Source: Nemopilema nomurai
Taxonomy: Eukaryota > Cnidaria > Scyphozoa > Rhizostomeae > Rhizostomatidae
NCBI GenBank assembly: GCA_003864495.1
Contig: PEDN01001396.1
Span: forward strand, 1 to 64,000
DNA: 64,000 bases
Direction: 5' to 3'
The translations under genes were made by a program, and so were the position numbers. The notes under the pieces were generated by a model that was given only the letters and a program-made list of their open reading frames with translations, made no database searches and had not been told where the DNA came from. This document shows positions 14,901-25,037 of this stretch, piece after piece. Every line of letters begins with the position of its first letter. Position 1 is the first letter of the stretch.

Positions 14901-17900
14901 TCTCAACTCCCTTGAAAATAAGGGAAACATACGGCTGGCTAATCTGATCGATTCAATACTAAAGACTATGATGTTAAAAGTAAGAAAATTTGTGGTGACT
15001 TCAACAAGCTTGCTCATTGCCTTTGAGTGTTATCGCACACCCTTCCCTCATATACCCAATCCAGGCCCATCACTCCTGGTATATATATATATCTTATTGC
15101 TAAAAACAGCTCCTTTTCTAAACAAAAACAGTCATCATTTGTTAAGAGATCGCAAAAATATCTTTATCACAAGAAATCTAAACCACAAATCAAACACGAA
15201 TAAAATATCGATGACTTCTTAAAGCAAAAGTGAAATTTGAGTCCTATTTCTCCATTTATATCGCTTCACTCCATTGTGAGGAATCATTCATGCTGTTTAA
15301 TGAGTATACCTTTCAGCAATTAGAGTTACTTTTAGAATGATATAATTAAGCAAAGAAAAACAATGTTTTTTCTTTTCAATCATCGTTTCACGAGAACACC
15401 AAAGGATGAACTAACTGGGATCCGTGCTTTCGATTCTTCTTCAGTTCTCTTTCTAGTCGGTGTTGTCTTTTATTCAATTCGTGCAACGCAGATTCAAACT
15501 CTTCGATCTATGATAGACGCAATTTTTACATTTTCACTCCTTTCTTTTTTACATTTGCAGGACATTGTGGAAGGAGTATAAGATGCATTTGCTAGATCCA
15601 CAAGTAATGTATACCGGATAAGGTATTCCGGTGCAAAGTACATCTGCAGCAGTTAAACTGCTCATTGAGTAAAGTAAAGGTTACCATTGAGTACATAATA
15701 TATTTTCATCATCAAGGTCTCTAATCCATCTCGAACATCAAAAATGCTTTATTACAATAAAGACTCGGTATTATTTCAAAAAGAGGTCTGTTTTCAAAGG
15801 CTAGGGTAAATAGATATTCACATGATCATTTACATTTTTTAAGATGTAAGATTAAATTAAACTAAACCACATCTTACATCTGAATTTGAGTCTTCATCTG
15901 TGAACTTGACCTTCGTTGCCCTGCCTCGCCTTCCTTCAACATCAGACTGAAATAAATGATAACTTAAAATGAGAGGCAAACAATACAGTTTGGTATGATA
16001 CAAAACTTAAAGATTTGTGACAAAATAACAAATGCATATTTGATACTTTTTTATCCAATAGCATATCCACCAGCCTAGGTGACAGTTTTTCATTTTTGTC
16101 CATTTCATGATCCGCACACAAAAAATATTATTGATGACCTTCCCGGCTGTCTGTCATTTTCTTAACCTTGTTTTCTCTTTCAACACAAACACAAGAAGGG
16201 TTCGTCGGATGCTTGGCGTTGTGAAGTCATGAGGCATTAAATACTTTGTAGACTAGACATATCCGATATATCATTATTGCAACAGTTTAATTGCAAATTA
16301 AAAAGATTGTGTTTTGTTGCAACACTATGAAGAGCACTCATTTCACTTTGCTGAATCTGAATTTTCTGCACACAATTGTGATCTTCTGTTTTTGCACAGC
16401 CTTTTTTGGAGGTCAGATACTTCTTACTGTTATGTTCTCTATTCATATTCTCTCGCACAGGAAAATGACATAATCAAAACATTCTAAACTTCTATACACT
16501 GGAGTCTGTGTGTCCAAGTTTCAATTACTACACTAACTTGAATTCATATTTGCACCTCCAGACACACCCCCTAGTTTTGGTAGACATATAAAAATATATT
16601 TTTATCATTGGTCTCGAATTAAAAACCTCTGCTATATTAAAAGCCATCTTTTCAGTTTTCTTTGTCCTAGAAGAATCTGCCATTTGGAACAAAAGTTTGA
16701 TCAAGATTAAATCCTTTATATCTGTAAGTCAAAAGAGGAAAAGGTTTGCCCCAGATTATCAGCCTTAGATTTAATCACATCCAGCTCCATTTTGATTCCA
16801 TTAAACCAGGTCAAAGGTCACTAGATGGTTTCTATTTCCAAAGATTATCATTTGAGGGTCATCAGAACATGTCTGATCAATGGATTCTGTAATCCATCAT
16901 CTGTTGACCTCCAGCTTTCATGGAGCATACATATTTGATTGAATTTTTAAATATTCAGGGCATCCCATTATAAGCTACAGTGCTGGGCGTTGTAGGGCAT
17001 AAGGCTGTGTATTGCTAGGATTAAACATAAGGTAAAATCAAGGATGAGATTTGGCTAGATGTTTCTGAGAAGGCTTCACTTCAATAGATGGTTTTATCAT
17101 AAAAATTCAGAATAAAATGCACAAAATTAATGAACTAGAGTGTTTGATGTTGCTACCTTTTAGATATTAACCTAAGCAATGAAATACAAAAATTGATTTT
17201 GAAAGCAGCTTGCCTGAAATTGCAGGTTTCTGACTAAGGCAAAATAGCAAGCAAGGAGATGCTAGCCACTTACCACTGATGGAGTTCTTGGTAAGCTTCG
17301 TCTTCTAGATCGTTGAGGCAATGGCGACCTTCTGGTGGCCCAGAGTTCATCATTTAGCTACAAATATTTGGATGAAGACAATGCTCTTATTATTTCACAA
17401 ATGTTACACTTGTTCAATATTACACTTTTACTCTAGTTTTTGGCAAGAGAAGACTTGGTAAATGCACTTTTATGACATGTGTTAAAATATTAAGAATTTA
17501 AGTTTCCTTTATCTAAAATGAAATATCCTTTATATAAAGCTTTCAATTTCAAAACTCAAACTAAAATGTGAAGTGTGAACAGTTTAGAAAACTTAGATTG
17601 AAATGATGGAAACAAAGAAATTCTTGAGTGCAAAAAGTTTGCTGACGACAAGCAAACACTTTTTCTTTGACTGAAATTAGGTGAGAGACTTTTCCAAATT
17701 TTAAGGAATAATTTTGAGCATGGTGCTGTTAAGAAGCCCTTCTCTTTTAGGAAGTTAAGAGACAGTCACTGAAGGGTCAAATATTGGCTCACCCTTGCTA
17801 TTTCCACATCCTGTTCCCTGTTCAAGTCCCTGTAATGCTCCAACATATTATCAGCTGTTGATAAAACTTCTGATGTAGCATGCAATGAAGCTGCAAGCTC

Positions 17901-17957
17901 ATCAACCTTGCTAACAAGTCTATCATCTTTGTACCTTGAAGCCATTTTAACTTTCAT
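2993..17957 (-). CDS. CEP128: CEP128-like centriolar coiled-coil protein
   Basis: Long helical coiled-coil protein matching vertebrate CEP128, a subdistal-appendage and ciliary signalling component of the mother centriole. About 1,019 codons are assembled (human about 1,094). The N-terminal exon (STADNMLEHYRDLNREQD) matches the conserved CEP128 start. It is followed by an Arg/Ser-rich segment, a TKVKFTDEDS motif, then continuous heptads. The best-conserved block is the 416-nt exon running into LEAIKEYRGKCRDLEKD. Start is M1 at 17957 or the Met at 17945; an acceptor just upstream implies a 5'UTR exon. Exons, high to low: 17793-17957, 17274-17357, 15878-15946, 15416-15507, 14826-14910, 14342-14419, 14134-14172, 13988-14043, 13710-13773, 12979-13188, 12199-12614, 11640-11688, 11250-11297, 10779-10850, 10614-10685, 10161-10208, 9852-9926, 9561-9647, 9110-9169, 8843-8929, 8195-8292, 8022-8088, 7467-7507, 7142-7211, 6671-6748, 6115-6174, 5676-5823, 5153-5249, 5014-5063, 4936-4992, 4417-4452, 4141-4218, 3848-3891, 3560-3629, 3314-3358, 2993-3055. 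Phases agree at every junction except 6115/5823. The acceptor of exon 7 (14172) is weak. Confidence 0.85.
5429..5515. repeat. Degenerate ACCCTTTAAGC-type repeat
   Basis: Pyrimidine-rich stretch inside a CEP128 intron in which variants of ACCCTTTAAGC/ACCCCTTAGGC recur four or more times with A-rich spacers. Seen directly; no function is claimed. Confidence 0.4.
8089..8194 (-). other. GC-AG intron of CEP128
   Basis: Between the exons at 8195-8292 and 8022-8088 the only splice that keeps the coiled-coil frame uses a GC donor (AGCAG|gcaacc) with a normal AG acceptor (ttttag|AATGG). The upstream exon ends in phase 2 and the downstream exon supplies one base, giving ...SENSR-MVEENRR.... No GT donor exists in the usable part of the upstream exon. 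The intron is 106 bp. Confidence 0.65.
15947..17273. other. Large CEP128 intron, no exon recognised
   Basis: The intron between the second and third coding exons of CEP128 is 1.3 kb, the longest in this gene. It holds only short open frames and AT-rich sequence. The flanking exons join in phase 0, so no extra exon is needed. Confidence 0.5.
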
Positions 17958-19249
17958 TTATCAAGACTGGAAAAGAATATGTTTATCAATTTAAAATTAG
18001 CATGAAATAGAAAAATGAATTTACAAAATCATAAAATTTAAGTGTTCCAGGATGTGAATATAAGTTCATGCAATTCTTTATTATTCGTTCAATAAAAATT
18101 TTATTCTTTGATTGTTATGCACAAACATTAAAATGCTACCTGTTTGACAACTTCATATACAAAACTCAAATCATTATTGGGTGAAGATTGAAAATTGTAC
18201 TGAAAAATATACTTGTGCTCCATTAGTATCATAAACAGTTATTTCCAAGTAGATTTTTCTGATAAATAAACTTTTCAAAGAAAAGCCAAATGTTCTCCTC
18301 GAAAATTTTTTGGCCTTGAGGGTAACAACTAATTGATTGTACAGGTTGTTTTACTGTATTGAAATTCTTAGCCTTGGAGGAATGCAGCAAACAAACTTCA
18401 AAATAGAAATTTCACAATTACCTATGGAATTCGAGAAAAAAGCATGTCAAACAAACACCTGCCATTTGGGATGACTGAACAAAGCTTCAATTTAAAAACA
18501 ACATCTGTTGGAAGCTTTGCAATGTAATCTGCTGCAATTATGCCCGTGATTTGAAAAAAATACTCCGCAGGTGCCCGCACACAAGAAGAATAATGGAACT
18601 GCTTGATATGACATGGTTAGAGTTAATGAACATGTCCACATTTGAGTAAATTTTTCAAGAATTGTTATACGAAAACCTCAAACGTTCCCGCAGGCCTTTA
18701 AGGATGGCTTGCGGTAACGACATTAAAGACCATTGTCAACATTTACATCCGACGTACTTAGCTCCTTGACGAATAAATGACATTATCCTTTTAGTCGTAG
18801 CTTGCTCTTACATTTGGTGTACAAACCTGTTGCACTAGAGACACTTGTTTGTAGAAATTTTATTTGGGACTGATAAAATAAAGATGCGCGATTAAGTAAA
18901 TAGCTTTAAATGGGCCATTCAAAAAGCCTCAGGGTCCTGTTCCCTTTGGCTAATTGTCTAGGCCGAAGAAACACAATATAAATTTGTACATGTCTTGTAC
19001 AATCACAATTTACTTTACAGCAGCAAGTGCTAAAATTAAGGCTATTACTCACCGGTGCTTTTCGTGCTTTTTCATTGTAATTTTAAAATCACAGGCGCCC
19101 AACTTGAAGCCGCTTAGCGAGTTGCATGACACCATGTTTTGTTTGTTCCAATTAAGACCTTCGAAGAAACCGCCAGTTCGCGAGACCGAGGCCCGTGAAA
19201 AAGAGGCCAGAAGGGGATTTTGATTCCGGGTTGAAGGTACAGTAATTGG
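17958..19249. promoter_or_regulatory. Head-to-head CEP128/PARG upstream region
   Basis: About 1.3 kb separates the divergent start codons of CEP128 (minus) and PARG (plus), so both promoters and 5'UTRs must lie here. An acceptor (cttttccag) immediately before the CEP128 start at about 17967 shows at least one upstream noncoding exon. The 19120-19240 part is richer in CpG than the rest and is probably the PARG 5'UTR or core promoter. No canonical TATA box was assigned. Confidence 0.45.
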
Positions 19250-19258
19250 ATGAAGTAG
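19250..19258 (+). other. Minimal upstream ORF (Met-Lys-stop) before PARG
   Basis: ATG AAG TAG lies 5 nt before the PARG start codon at 19264. Its context is weak (T at -3, A at +4), while the PARG start has a strong context (A at -3, G at +4). If the transcript begins upstream, this two-codon uORF could modulate initiation. The arrangement is seen directly; a regulatory role is inference. Confidence 0.45.
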
Positions 19259-19263
19259 AGAAC

Positions 19264-20631
19264 ATGGAACTTCAACTTCCATCAAGCTCAAGACCACCAT
19301 ACTCGACTGACTATTGGCCTGCTATAAAATGTAAAATACAGGCACTCCTTGACAATGCAACAGCTACAAATCTAGTGACAACCATTGTGCAAATATCGAA
19401 AATAGAGCCATGTGTCGGTGCAAAAGCACATGATGACTTATCGAGACTTTTACAAGTGATAGCAGACTACAGGAAAGACGGTGATAATGCAGAAGTATTA
19501 GTTATTAAGACAATTTGTCAAATGGCCCTGAAAATCGAAGACATGTTTCCAAGTGGGACGGTTGAGATTTTACAAGCAACAAAGCCATCAAAATTAAAAA
19601 TCGAACGAAAAAAGATTCATTGCTTACTCGCACACATGTTCCTTGGAACCTTTCGTTGCTGCCCTTACGGTGATTACCACGAAGATAAACATAATGCAGG
19701 ACCAATTTCCTTCCACAGCAGAATGTCATTTACCAGCTGGTACTCAGAAAAAGCTATTCCTACAACAAATATATACATACATGCACTTTTAAATTTATTT
19801 GAAGATGGAGAGGGGTTGAGAAGTTCAGACTCCGTTATTGAAATTCAATTGGAACGGAGGGTTTTGGTTTCAAAGATTGATTTTGGGCTTTGTGATTGTT
19901 CTCTTGTCAAAGTTAATGTGCATGAGGATGGGCGGATTGGAGACATAGAGGAAACAGAAGTTGATTTTGCAAATGCTTTTGTGGGAGGAGGCCCTGGTGG
20001 AACACAAGAAGAGCTTCTTCTTGGGACAAGCCCAGAGTCACTTCCAATTGCTATCCTAAATGGGGATCCTTTGAGAAGTAATGAATGTATTGTTATAACA
20101 GGTGCAAAAAAGTATGCAGAATATAGAGGTTATGGACTGGATGCAATATACACTGGTAGAAATATACAGAATTGGAACTGGATGGCCCGAAAGATTGTTG
20201 CCATTGATGCACTATGGTTTCAGAAAGGTAATGGTGAAAACCGCTTTGAGCAGATGAAAGAGGATTTGCTAGCACGAGAGGCTGTGAAGTGTTTTGTTGG
20301 ATTCTCTGCAGCACCACAAAGTGGCATCAGTACTGGTCACTGGGGGTGTGGAGCATTTGGTGGTGACAAAGAAGTTAAAGCCATCTTGCAAGTTATTGGA
20401 GCTTCAGTTGCAAAGGCAAAGCACTTGAACTTTTTTTCATTTGGGGACAAAGTCTTTGATGATGGATTTAAGAACATGCTTCAAGCACTCTATAAAAAGG
20501 ACTTAAAAGTTAAAAACTTGTGGGAAATGCTAATTGGAGAAGGAAAATCAATGAAGGAACCATCCACTTTTAAAGAAAAATATGACCCTGAGCCATTTCT
20601 GTTTCATAGTATCACATCAAAATTAGAGTAG
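19264..20631 (+). CDS. PARG: Poly(ADP-ribose) glycohydrolase, compact catalytic form
   Basis: Hydrolyses the ribose-ribose bonds of poly(ADP-ribose), reversing PARP signalling after DNA damage. The frame runs 455 codons from the first ATG. The frame itself opens 18 nt earlier at a TTG directly after an in-frame TAA, so 19264 is the sensible start. Catalytic-domain hallmarks are present: VDFANAFVGGG at about residues 232-243, the PARG signature GGG...TQEE with the paired catalytic glutamates at about 249-250, the adenine-contacting Tyr region ITGAKKYAEYRGYG, and HWGCGAFGGD at about 359-368. The GGG-to-QEE spacer is about three residues shorter than in human PARG. The large N-terminal regulatory region of the 976-aa human enzyme is absent; only the accessory helical part and macrodomain remain. 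The coding region has no intron, unlike every other multi-domain gene here. Residues needed for catalysis look intact, so it is probably active. Confidence 0.93.
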   Translation: MELQLPSSSRPPYSTDYWPAIKCKIQALLDNATATNLVTTIVQISKIEPCVGAKAHDDLSRLLQVIADYRKDGDNAEVLVIKTICQMALKIEDMFPSGTVEILQATKPSKLKIERKKIHCLLAHMFLGTFRCCPYGDYHEDKHNAGPISFHSRMSFTSWYSEKAIPTTNIYIHALLNLFEDGEGLRSSDSVIEIQLERRVLVSKIDFGLCDCSLVKVNVHEDGRIGDIEETEVDFANAFVGGGPGGTQEELLLGTSPESLPIAILNGDPLRSNECIVITGAKKYAEYRGYGLDAIYTGRNIQNWNWMARKIVAIDALWFQKGNGENRFEQMKEDLLAREAVKCFVGFSAAPQSGISTGHWGCGAFGGDKEVKAILQVIGASVAKAKHLNFFSFGDKVFDDGFKNMLQALYKKDLKVKNLWEMLIGEGKSMKEPSTFKEKYDPEPFLFHSITSKLE

Positions 20632-22950
20632 TTCATAATTTAAGTTGTTTGCATTTGTGCTTCTGCATCATGCATTTCTCCAAATATTTCTCTTCAAAAA
20701 AGCCATTGGGACTACCATTTATATTTCACAAAAATTTACTTTTTGCTTTTGTCCATTTCTTGGTAGTGTAGTTATTTGTGGCAATCAGACTGCCTCTTTT
20801 TCGTTTCCCCGAATACATGCCCATTTGATAAATTTAGTAATACAGGCCAATAATGGAAAATACATAAACATTTGAAGCTCCTATAAGCCTTAAAAGAACA
20901 GTTGCTTTAATGTTCTCTGTATTCATTTTCTATTTTGAATTGCCATTTTAAAGGATACTTAAAGCATATCAACGTTATGCTTAAAGCAAAGTATCCATTT
21001 GCAATGTTTAGAAACTGACCAGGGTACATTTGTAGAATCATGTTTATATTCTGTATGGCATTGATACACAAGATCATTGCATGCCCTTATTCTGTGACTT
21101 TTTAAATCCCTCAAGAGTGAAGCCTATATATGTGTTGATTTAGAAGAATATGCATTTGCTATTGAAAAATGGTTTCTTTTTGCTTCCCTATTCTGCCTAT
21201 TGTACGTCACATACACGCTTCTTCTTATAAGGAACCACTTTATAAGGAACCTACATGTAGAAGGCCGAAATATATAAAGAACTTATACTACTAAAAACGA
21301 AATCCCTAAGGAACTTTTCGTTTAGAAAATTTTTTATAACTGCAAGCATCAAGAGCTAAAAGCCCGTTCCATTCATTTGCAGCCAATACTCACATAGATT
21401 GTTTGCTATTTGTGTCAAGTGCTTTATCGGGTATTTTCCGCATTTTCTATCTCGCCCCTCTCTTTATTAAGTGTTAAGGCTTATCGATGTACAGCGAAAA
21501 TTAAGGAAATTTTAAGGAACTTTTGGTACTAAAATCTGATGACTTGAGGTCTACGAATAAGGAACTTTTGGAACTAGGCTTTGTGGTAGGTTCCTTATAA
21601 AAAACGTGTACTAGATAAGTACTAGAGTCAGATATCTGGGTCACTGATATGATTTATACTAAATTGTGCCTCGTTTGAACCTGTTCTTGGGGATGATCTA
21701 AGCTGGCTATGTTTTTAGGGTGTCATTCTCTAGCAACTATTTCACTTGTTCGACTTATAATAGTTTATTAGTGCAAAATTCACTCCTACACTTCACTTTG
21801 GCATCTCCCTGTGGTCCAATATTTCTTGTTTATTACTGGTTCCCGGAAATATTTCCACCATTACGAGGCTCTTATGTAATGGCTTAAGATTGACAGTTGT
21901 GTAACTTCAAGTTGCATGCCAAGCCCACTGCTACGATCAACTTAGCCTTCTCTGCATGGATTCCGACTCAGAAATGTAAAACTATTGAACGATATTCATT
22001 CATTTGCTCCTGTTGTATAAGAGCGAGAAAAAGAGAACCATACTGCCTGGTTTGTATCATTATTCGCTGTAAATAATTAACTCCTAGCAGTCTTCTCCAC
22101 ACAGCTGTTACGGGGTGGAAGTCGATTCTTGCTAGGCCGTTTTTCTTACCTCGCTGCAATCAAATGTCGATTGCATGAAAACTATACAAGCCATCAGAAA
22201 TGTAAGGACATTTTCATAATCCTCATAAAATTTTGAACATACCTGTTGATTTCTATTTGTCAGTAATCAATATTTGATCTAGAAAAATGCAATGTTAACG
22301 GCATTGTGTGACGTTCCGAGCGGCGCGACAACAGAATTCGGCACAAAATCGCGGACTGCATTCGAACATTCGTACAGAGTTCCCCTTGTTAACATAACTA
22401 AAACGTGTCTTCTAAGTCTGAACGGGAAATATTAGAACCAGAAAATCTCTCTTTATTAAAATTTGAGTTCTTTTTCTCTTTAAAGAATCAAATTATCAAC
22501 AAAGAAATATTTTGAAACAAATTCACTTTTTATGAGAAATTTTTTTGTTTATTAATATTGATTACGGAAACGATATTTGACTCCTCGTACATTTAACAAA
22601 GTAAATTTGAAAACATTGAATACAAATCATCACTTAAATAGCAATAAGTTTTTTCACCCTTTAGTTGGCTGATTATCTTTGATAGCTAAATAAAATGCTT
22701 GGGAAAAATCAAATTTTGGCAACAGCTTTTTTCTCAAGAATACTCTATAAGAATGTTTATTTTACATTGCTCAGTAATGAGAATAAACATGAATTAAATT
22801 AATTGAATTTCAATATAATTTTGCAGTTATAAATATGAATATGATAGGAAAGATTTTGATATGTATTGTTTTTTGTTTTTTGCTTTTCTTATAAGTTACT
22901 CAATAAGAACTCAATCAAGACTTTCCAGAATTACAATGGGAAAAGAGTTA
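20632..22950. other. PARG 3' region and intergenic
   Basis: AT-rich DNA between the PARG stop and the last exon of the small minus-strand gene. No exon or RNA gene was recognised. It contains the palindromic repeat at 21214-21608. No AATAAA was noted within the first 1.5 kb after the PARG stop, so its poly(A) signal may be a variant. Confidence 0.4.
21214..21608. mobile_element. Palindromic MITE-like element
   Basis: The ends form an imperfect inverted repeat: CACGCTTCTTCTTATAAGGAACC on the left and the complement of CACGTTTTTTATAAGGAACC on the right. Inside, AAGGAAC(TTTTGG) recurs at least five times, near 21229, 21240, 21308, 21513 and 21550. Length is about 395 bp with no coding capacity, as in nonautonomous DNA transposons. 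No clear target-site duplication was found beyond a possible TA/TAC. Confidence 0.45.
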
Positions 22951-24062
22951 TCATTTATCCTTACTACAACAATTATTAAATTTCTTCTTAAAAGCAACCC
23001 AAAGCTTTCCTCTTATAAAGAGATTTGGGAGAAGTTGATCTGCAAAAGAGATCAGACACTTTAAGGTAGGGTCACACACATACTAAAGTTGCATATTGCT
23101 ATTGTTGTTTGATTGTGAAAATATGACTATATGTTGAAAACTTAACCAAATAACTAAGTACAAAGCTCTAATAAACCTGCTATCTCAATGTCTGTTCAGG
23201 GCCTACTCATTAGAAACCAAAAAGATATATGGAAAAGAATATCAAAGACTTTGCAAATTTCTTCATGAAAACTGGCTAATCAATTACAATGTCATAAAAA
23301 TACTTATAGTTCTTAGTACTAGTTTACATTGGCTACCAACAGATATATTTCCATGATATGCCAGCCAAATAACTCTCATATAATCTTCCTCAGTTAGGTT
23401 ATGTGTTTCATTCTCTTTCAGCAAGTCAACCAAGTCTTCACTCTCAATGTCCCTACAAACTAAACAAACTTGTCTCTCAAAAAACTGTACCACCTAAAGG
23501 CTAGTACTTTGAAAGGTTTTAAAACATAAATACACAATATGGACCCATAAGTCACAATCATAAAATTGAATCCAGCTTACACTGGTGTTTTCTTCAGTTA
23601 TGCAACATGCCAAAGAACTATACTTATCAACAGAACATAGCTTAGATGGGGTTTCTTTGACAGTATAACTATTCTTAGGTTACTGAGTATAAACATCATT
23701 TAAAACAACTGTTTAGTTGTAAAATAAGCCTTCCTGTTATTTTCTCTAAATTTTTACTTTATTTATTTTGGAAAGATGGTAAAAGCAATCATTTTAATGC
23801 CTTGCATGGAAAGTTTGGGACCCTTCTCCATATGGCCATTCACTTTTCAAAACCTTCGAGAACACCCTCTGCGCAGGAGACCGCGGAGCGATCAGCTGAG
23901 AGCCAGGAAATTAGACATCACTGATGGTGACAAAAATGAACGGCGCTTCTCTCGTGCGAGTTTTATGTTAGAAAAAACATCACAAACAAATACTTAGATA
24001 AATTGTACTTACCCTGATCGTCGGCCAAAGAAGAAGAACTGGCGATTGCACTGTGCGGCCAT
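22951..24062 (-). CDS. Small uncharacterised protein, three exons
   Basis: Not recognised. Exon 1 (24013-24062) encodes MAAQCNRQFFFGRRSG and ends at a strong donor (GG|gtaagtac, phase 2). Exon 2 begins at 23452 after tttgtag in the matching phase and encodes an acidic helical segment (DIESEDLVDLLKENETHNLT, then EEDYMRVIWLAYHGNISV). Its donor is either 23337 (G|gtagcc) or 23328 (T|gtaaac); both end in phase 1. Exon 3 (22951-23039) starts in the required phase after ctcttttgcag and encodes a basic, Cys-containing tail (...WVAFKKKFNNCCSKDK) with a TGA stop. The product is about 84 or 87 aa, with no signal peptide or membrane segment evident. Matching phases across three exons support a real gene; its function is unknown. 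Confidence 0.5.
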
Positions 24063-25037
24063 GTGACAAACTTTTGAAAAGCACGGTTCAGTTACTTAGC
24101 AACGATTCGCCATCTTTGGCCAGCGGTTTTCGTATAGCCTCAATATCATACTAATTCATGCAAAAGGAATGGTATAATTATCTATTTTCGTTCAGGAGCG
24201 CCGAAGGAAAATGTAACTCCCAGTCATGGCCTAAATTCCCGATTTTCTCGAAAATTTGAAAAAGTGACGCGACAGTTTTTTATTTTTCGAAGTTGCAGAA
24301 GCACCTAATTTGGAAGAATTTTACGCAGATAAGTAGATCAAAGATCGCTCTATTTTATTCTACCAAAATATGCAGCGTTTGCTGTGTAACTTTTTCCTGA
24401 AACGACTTTCAAAATACGCAAAATTTCGAAAATACCATTTTGCGGTCTGTTGTCGCGCTGATTTCGGAAGAATCCACTTCCACGAAAACAGTACTGCGTA
24501 ACAGCTGTGTCCAGAGAAGGACATTTGGAAAATGTTTGTTGCATACTGAATTTTGTCTGGACAACTTCTTACTGTCATTGTAAAAAGCACTTTGGGTGAT
24601 GCCATTCAGGGATTCATTTGTGGCTAATGCCAAGAAAAATTTTTAAAGACGGCCTAAGTTTTCAAAAGTAGAAACAGGACAGAGTAATTTTTCTAAGAGG
24701 GTGATTTCATTTCAAATCAGCAATAGGATGATTCCGTGTCTCTTCAATGTTTACAGTTCTGAGCTGTCGTAGTTAATACCAGCTTTGTTGTAGTTTCATC
24801 AAAGCAATACGATGCAATGCATGATAAATGCAAATGCAAGTAGTCGAATGTGAACTGATGTTTGATAAAAAGGTGGAAGTATTATAGCAGAATTAACGAA
24901 TTTAACTAACCTAATAGTCATTTTTGAAGTAAATTTGAAAGTCATACAGATGCATTCTCAAAAAAGTCATACAAATTTTTGGATATCATGATCATAAGCA
25001 CATTTCTTGAATTTTATTTCTTTTTCAGGCATTTTAA
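24063..25037. promoter_or_regulatory. Upstream region between divergent genes
   Basis: About 1 kb lies between the start codon of the small minus-strand gene and that of DNAJC4 on the plus strand, so promoters for both are expected here. An acceptor-like tttttcag at 25021-25028, just before the DNAJC4 ATG, suggests a noncoding first exon within this interval. No other gene was seen. Confidence 0.4.

Noticed and set aside
14755..15222. 155-codon plus-strand open frame
   Set aside because: It is largely antisense to a CEP128 exon and flanking intron, with no domain and low-complexity AT-rich C-terminal part.
19246..19263. TTG as start of PARG
   Set aside because: A nuclear animal gene should use ATG; the first in-frame ATG at 19264 has a strong context.
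23776..23997. Plus-strand frame with an RPEL-like motif (RRRPRSDQLRARKLDI)
   Set aside because: One loose motif only, no second repeat, no splice partner; the frame lies within an intron of the minus-strand small gene.
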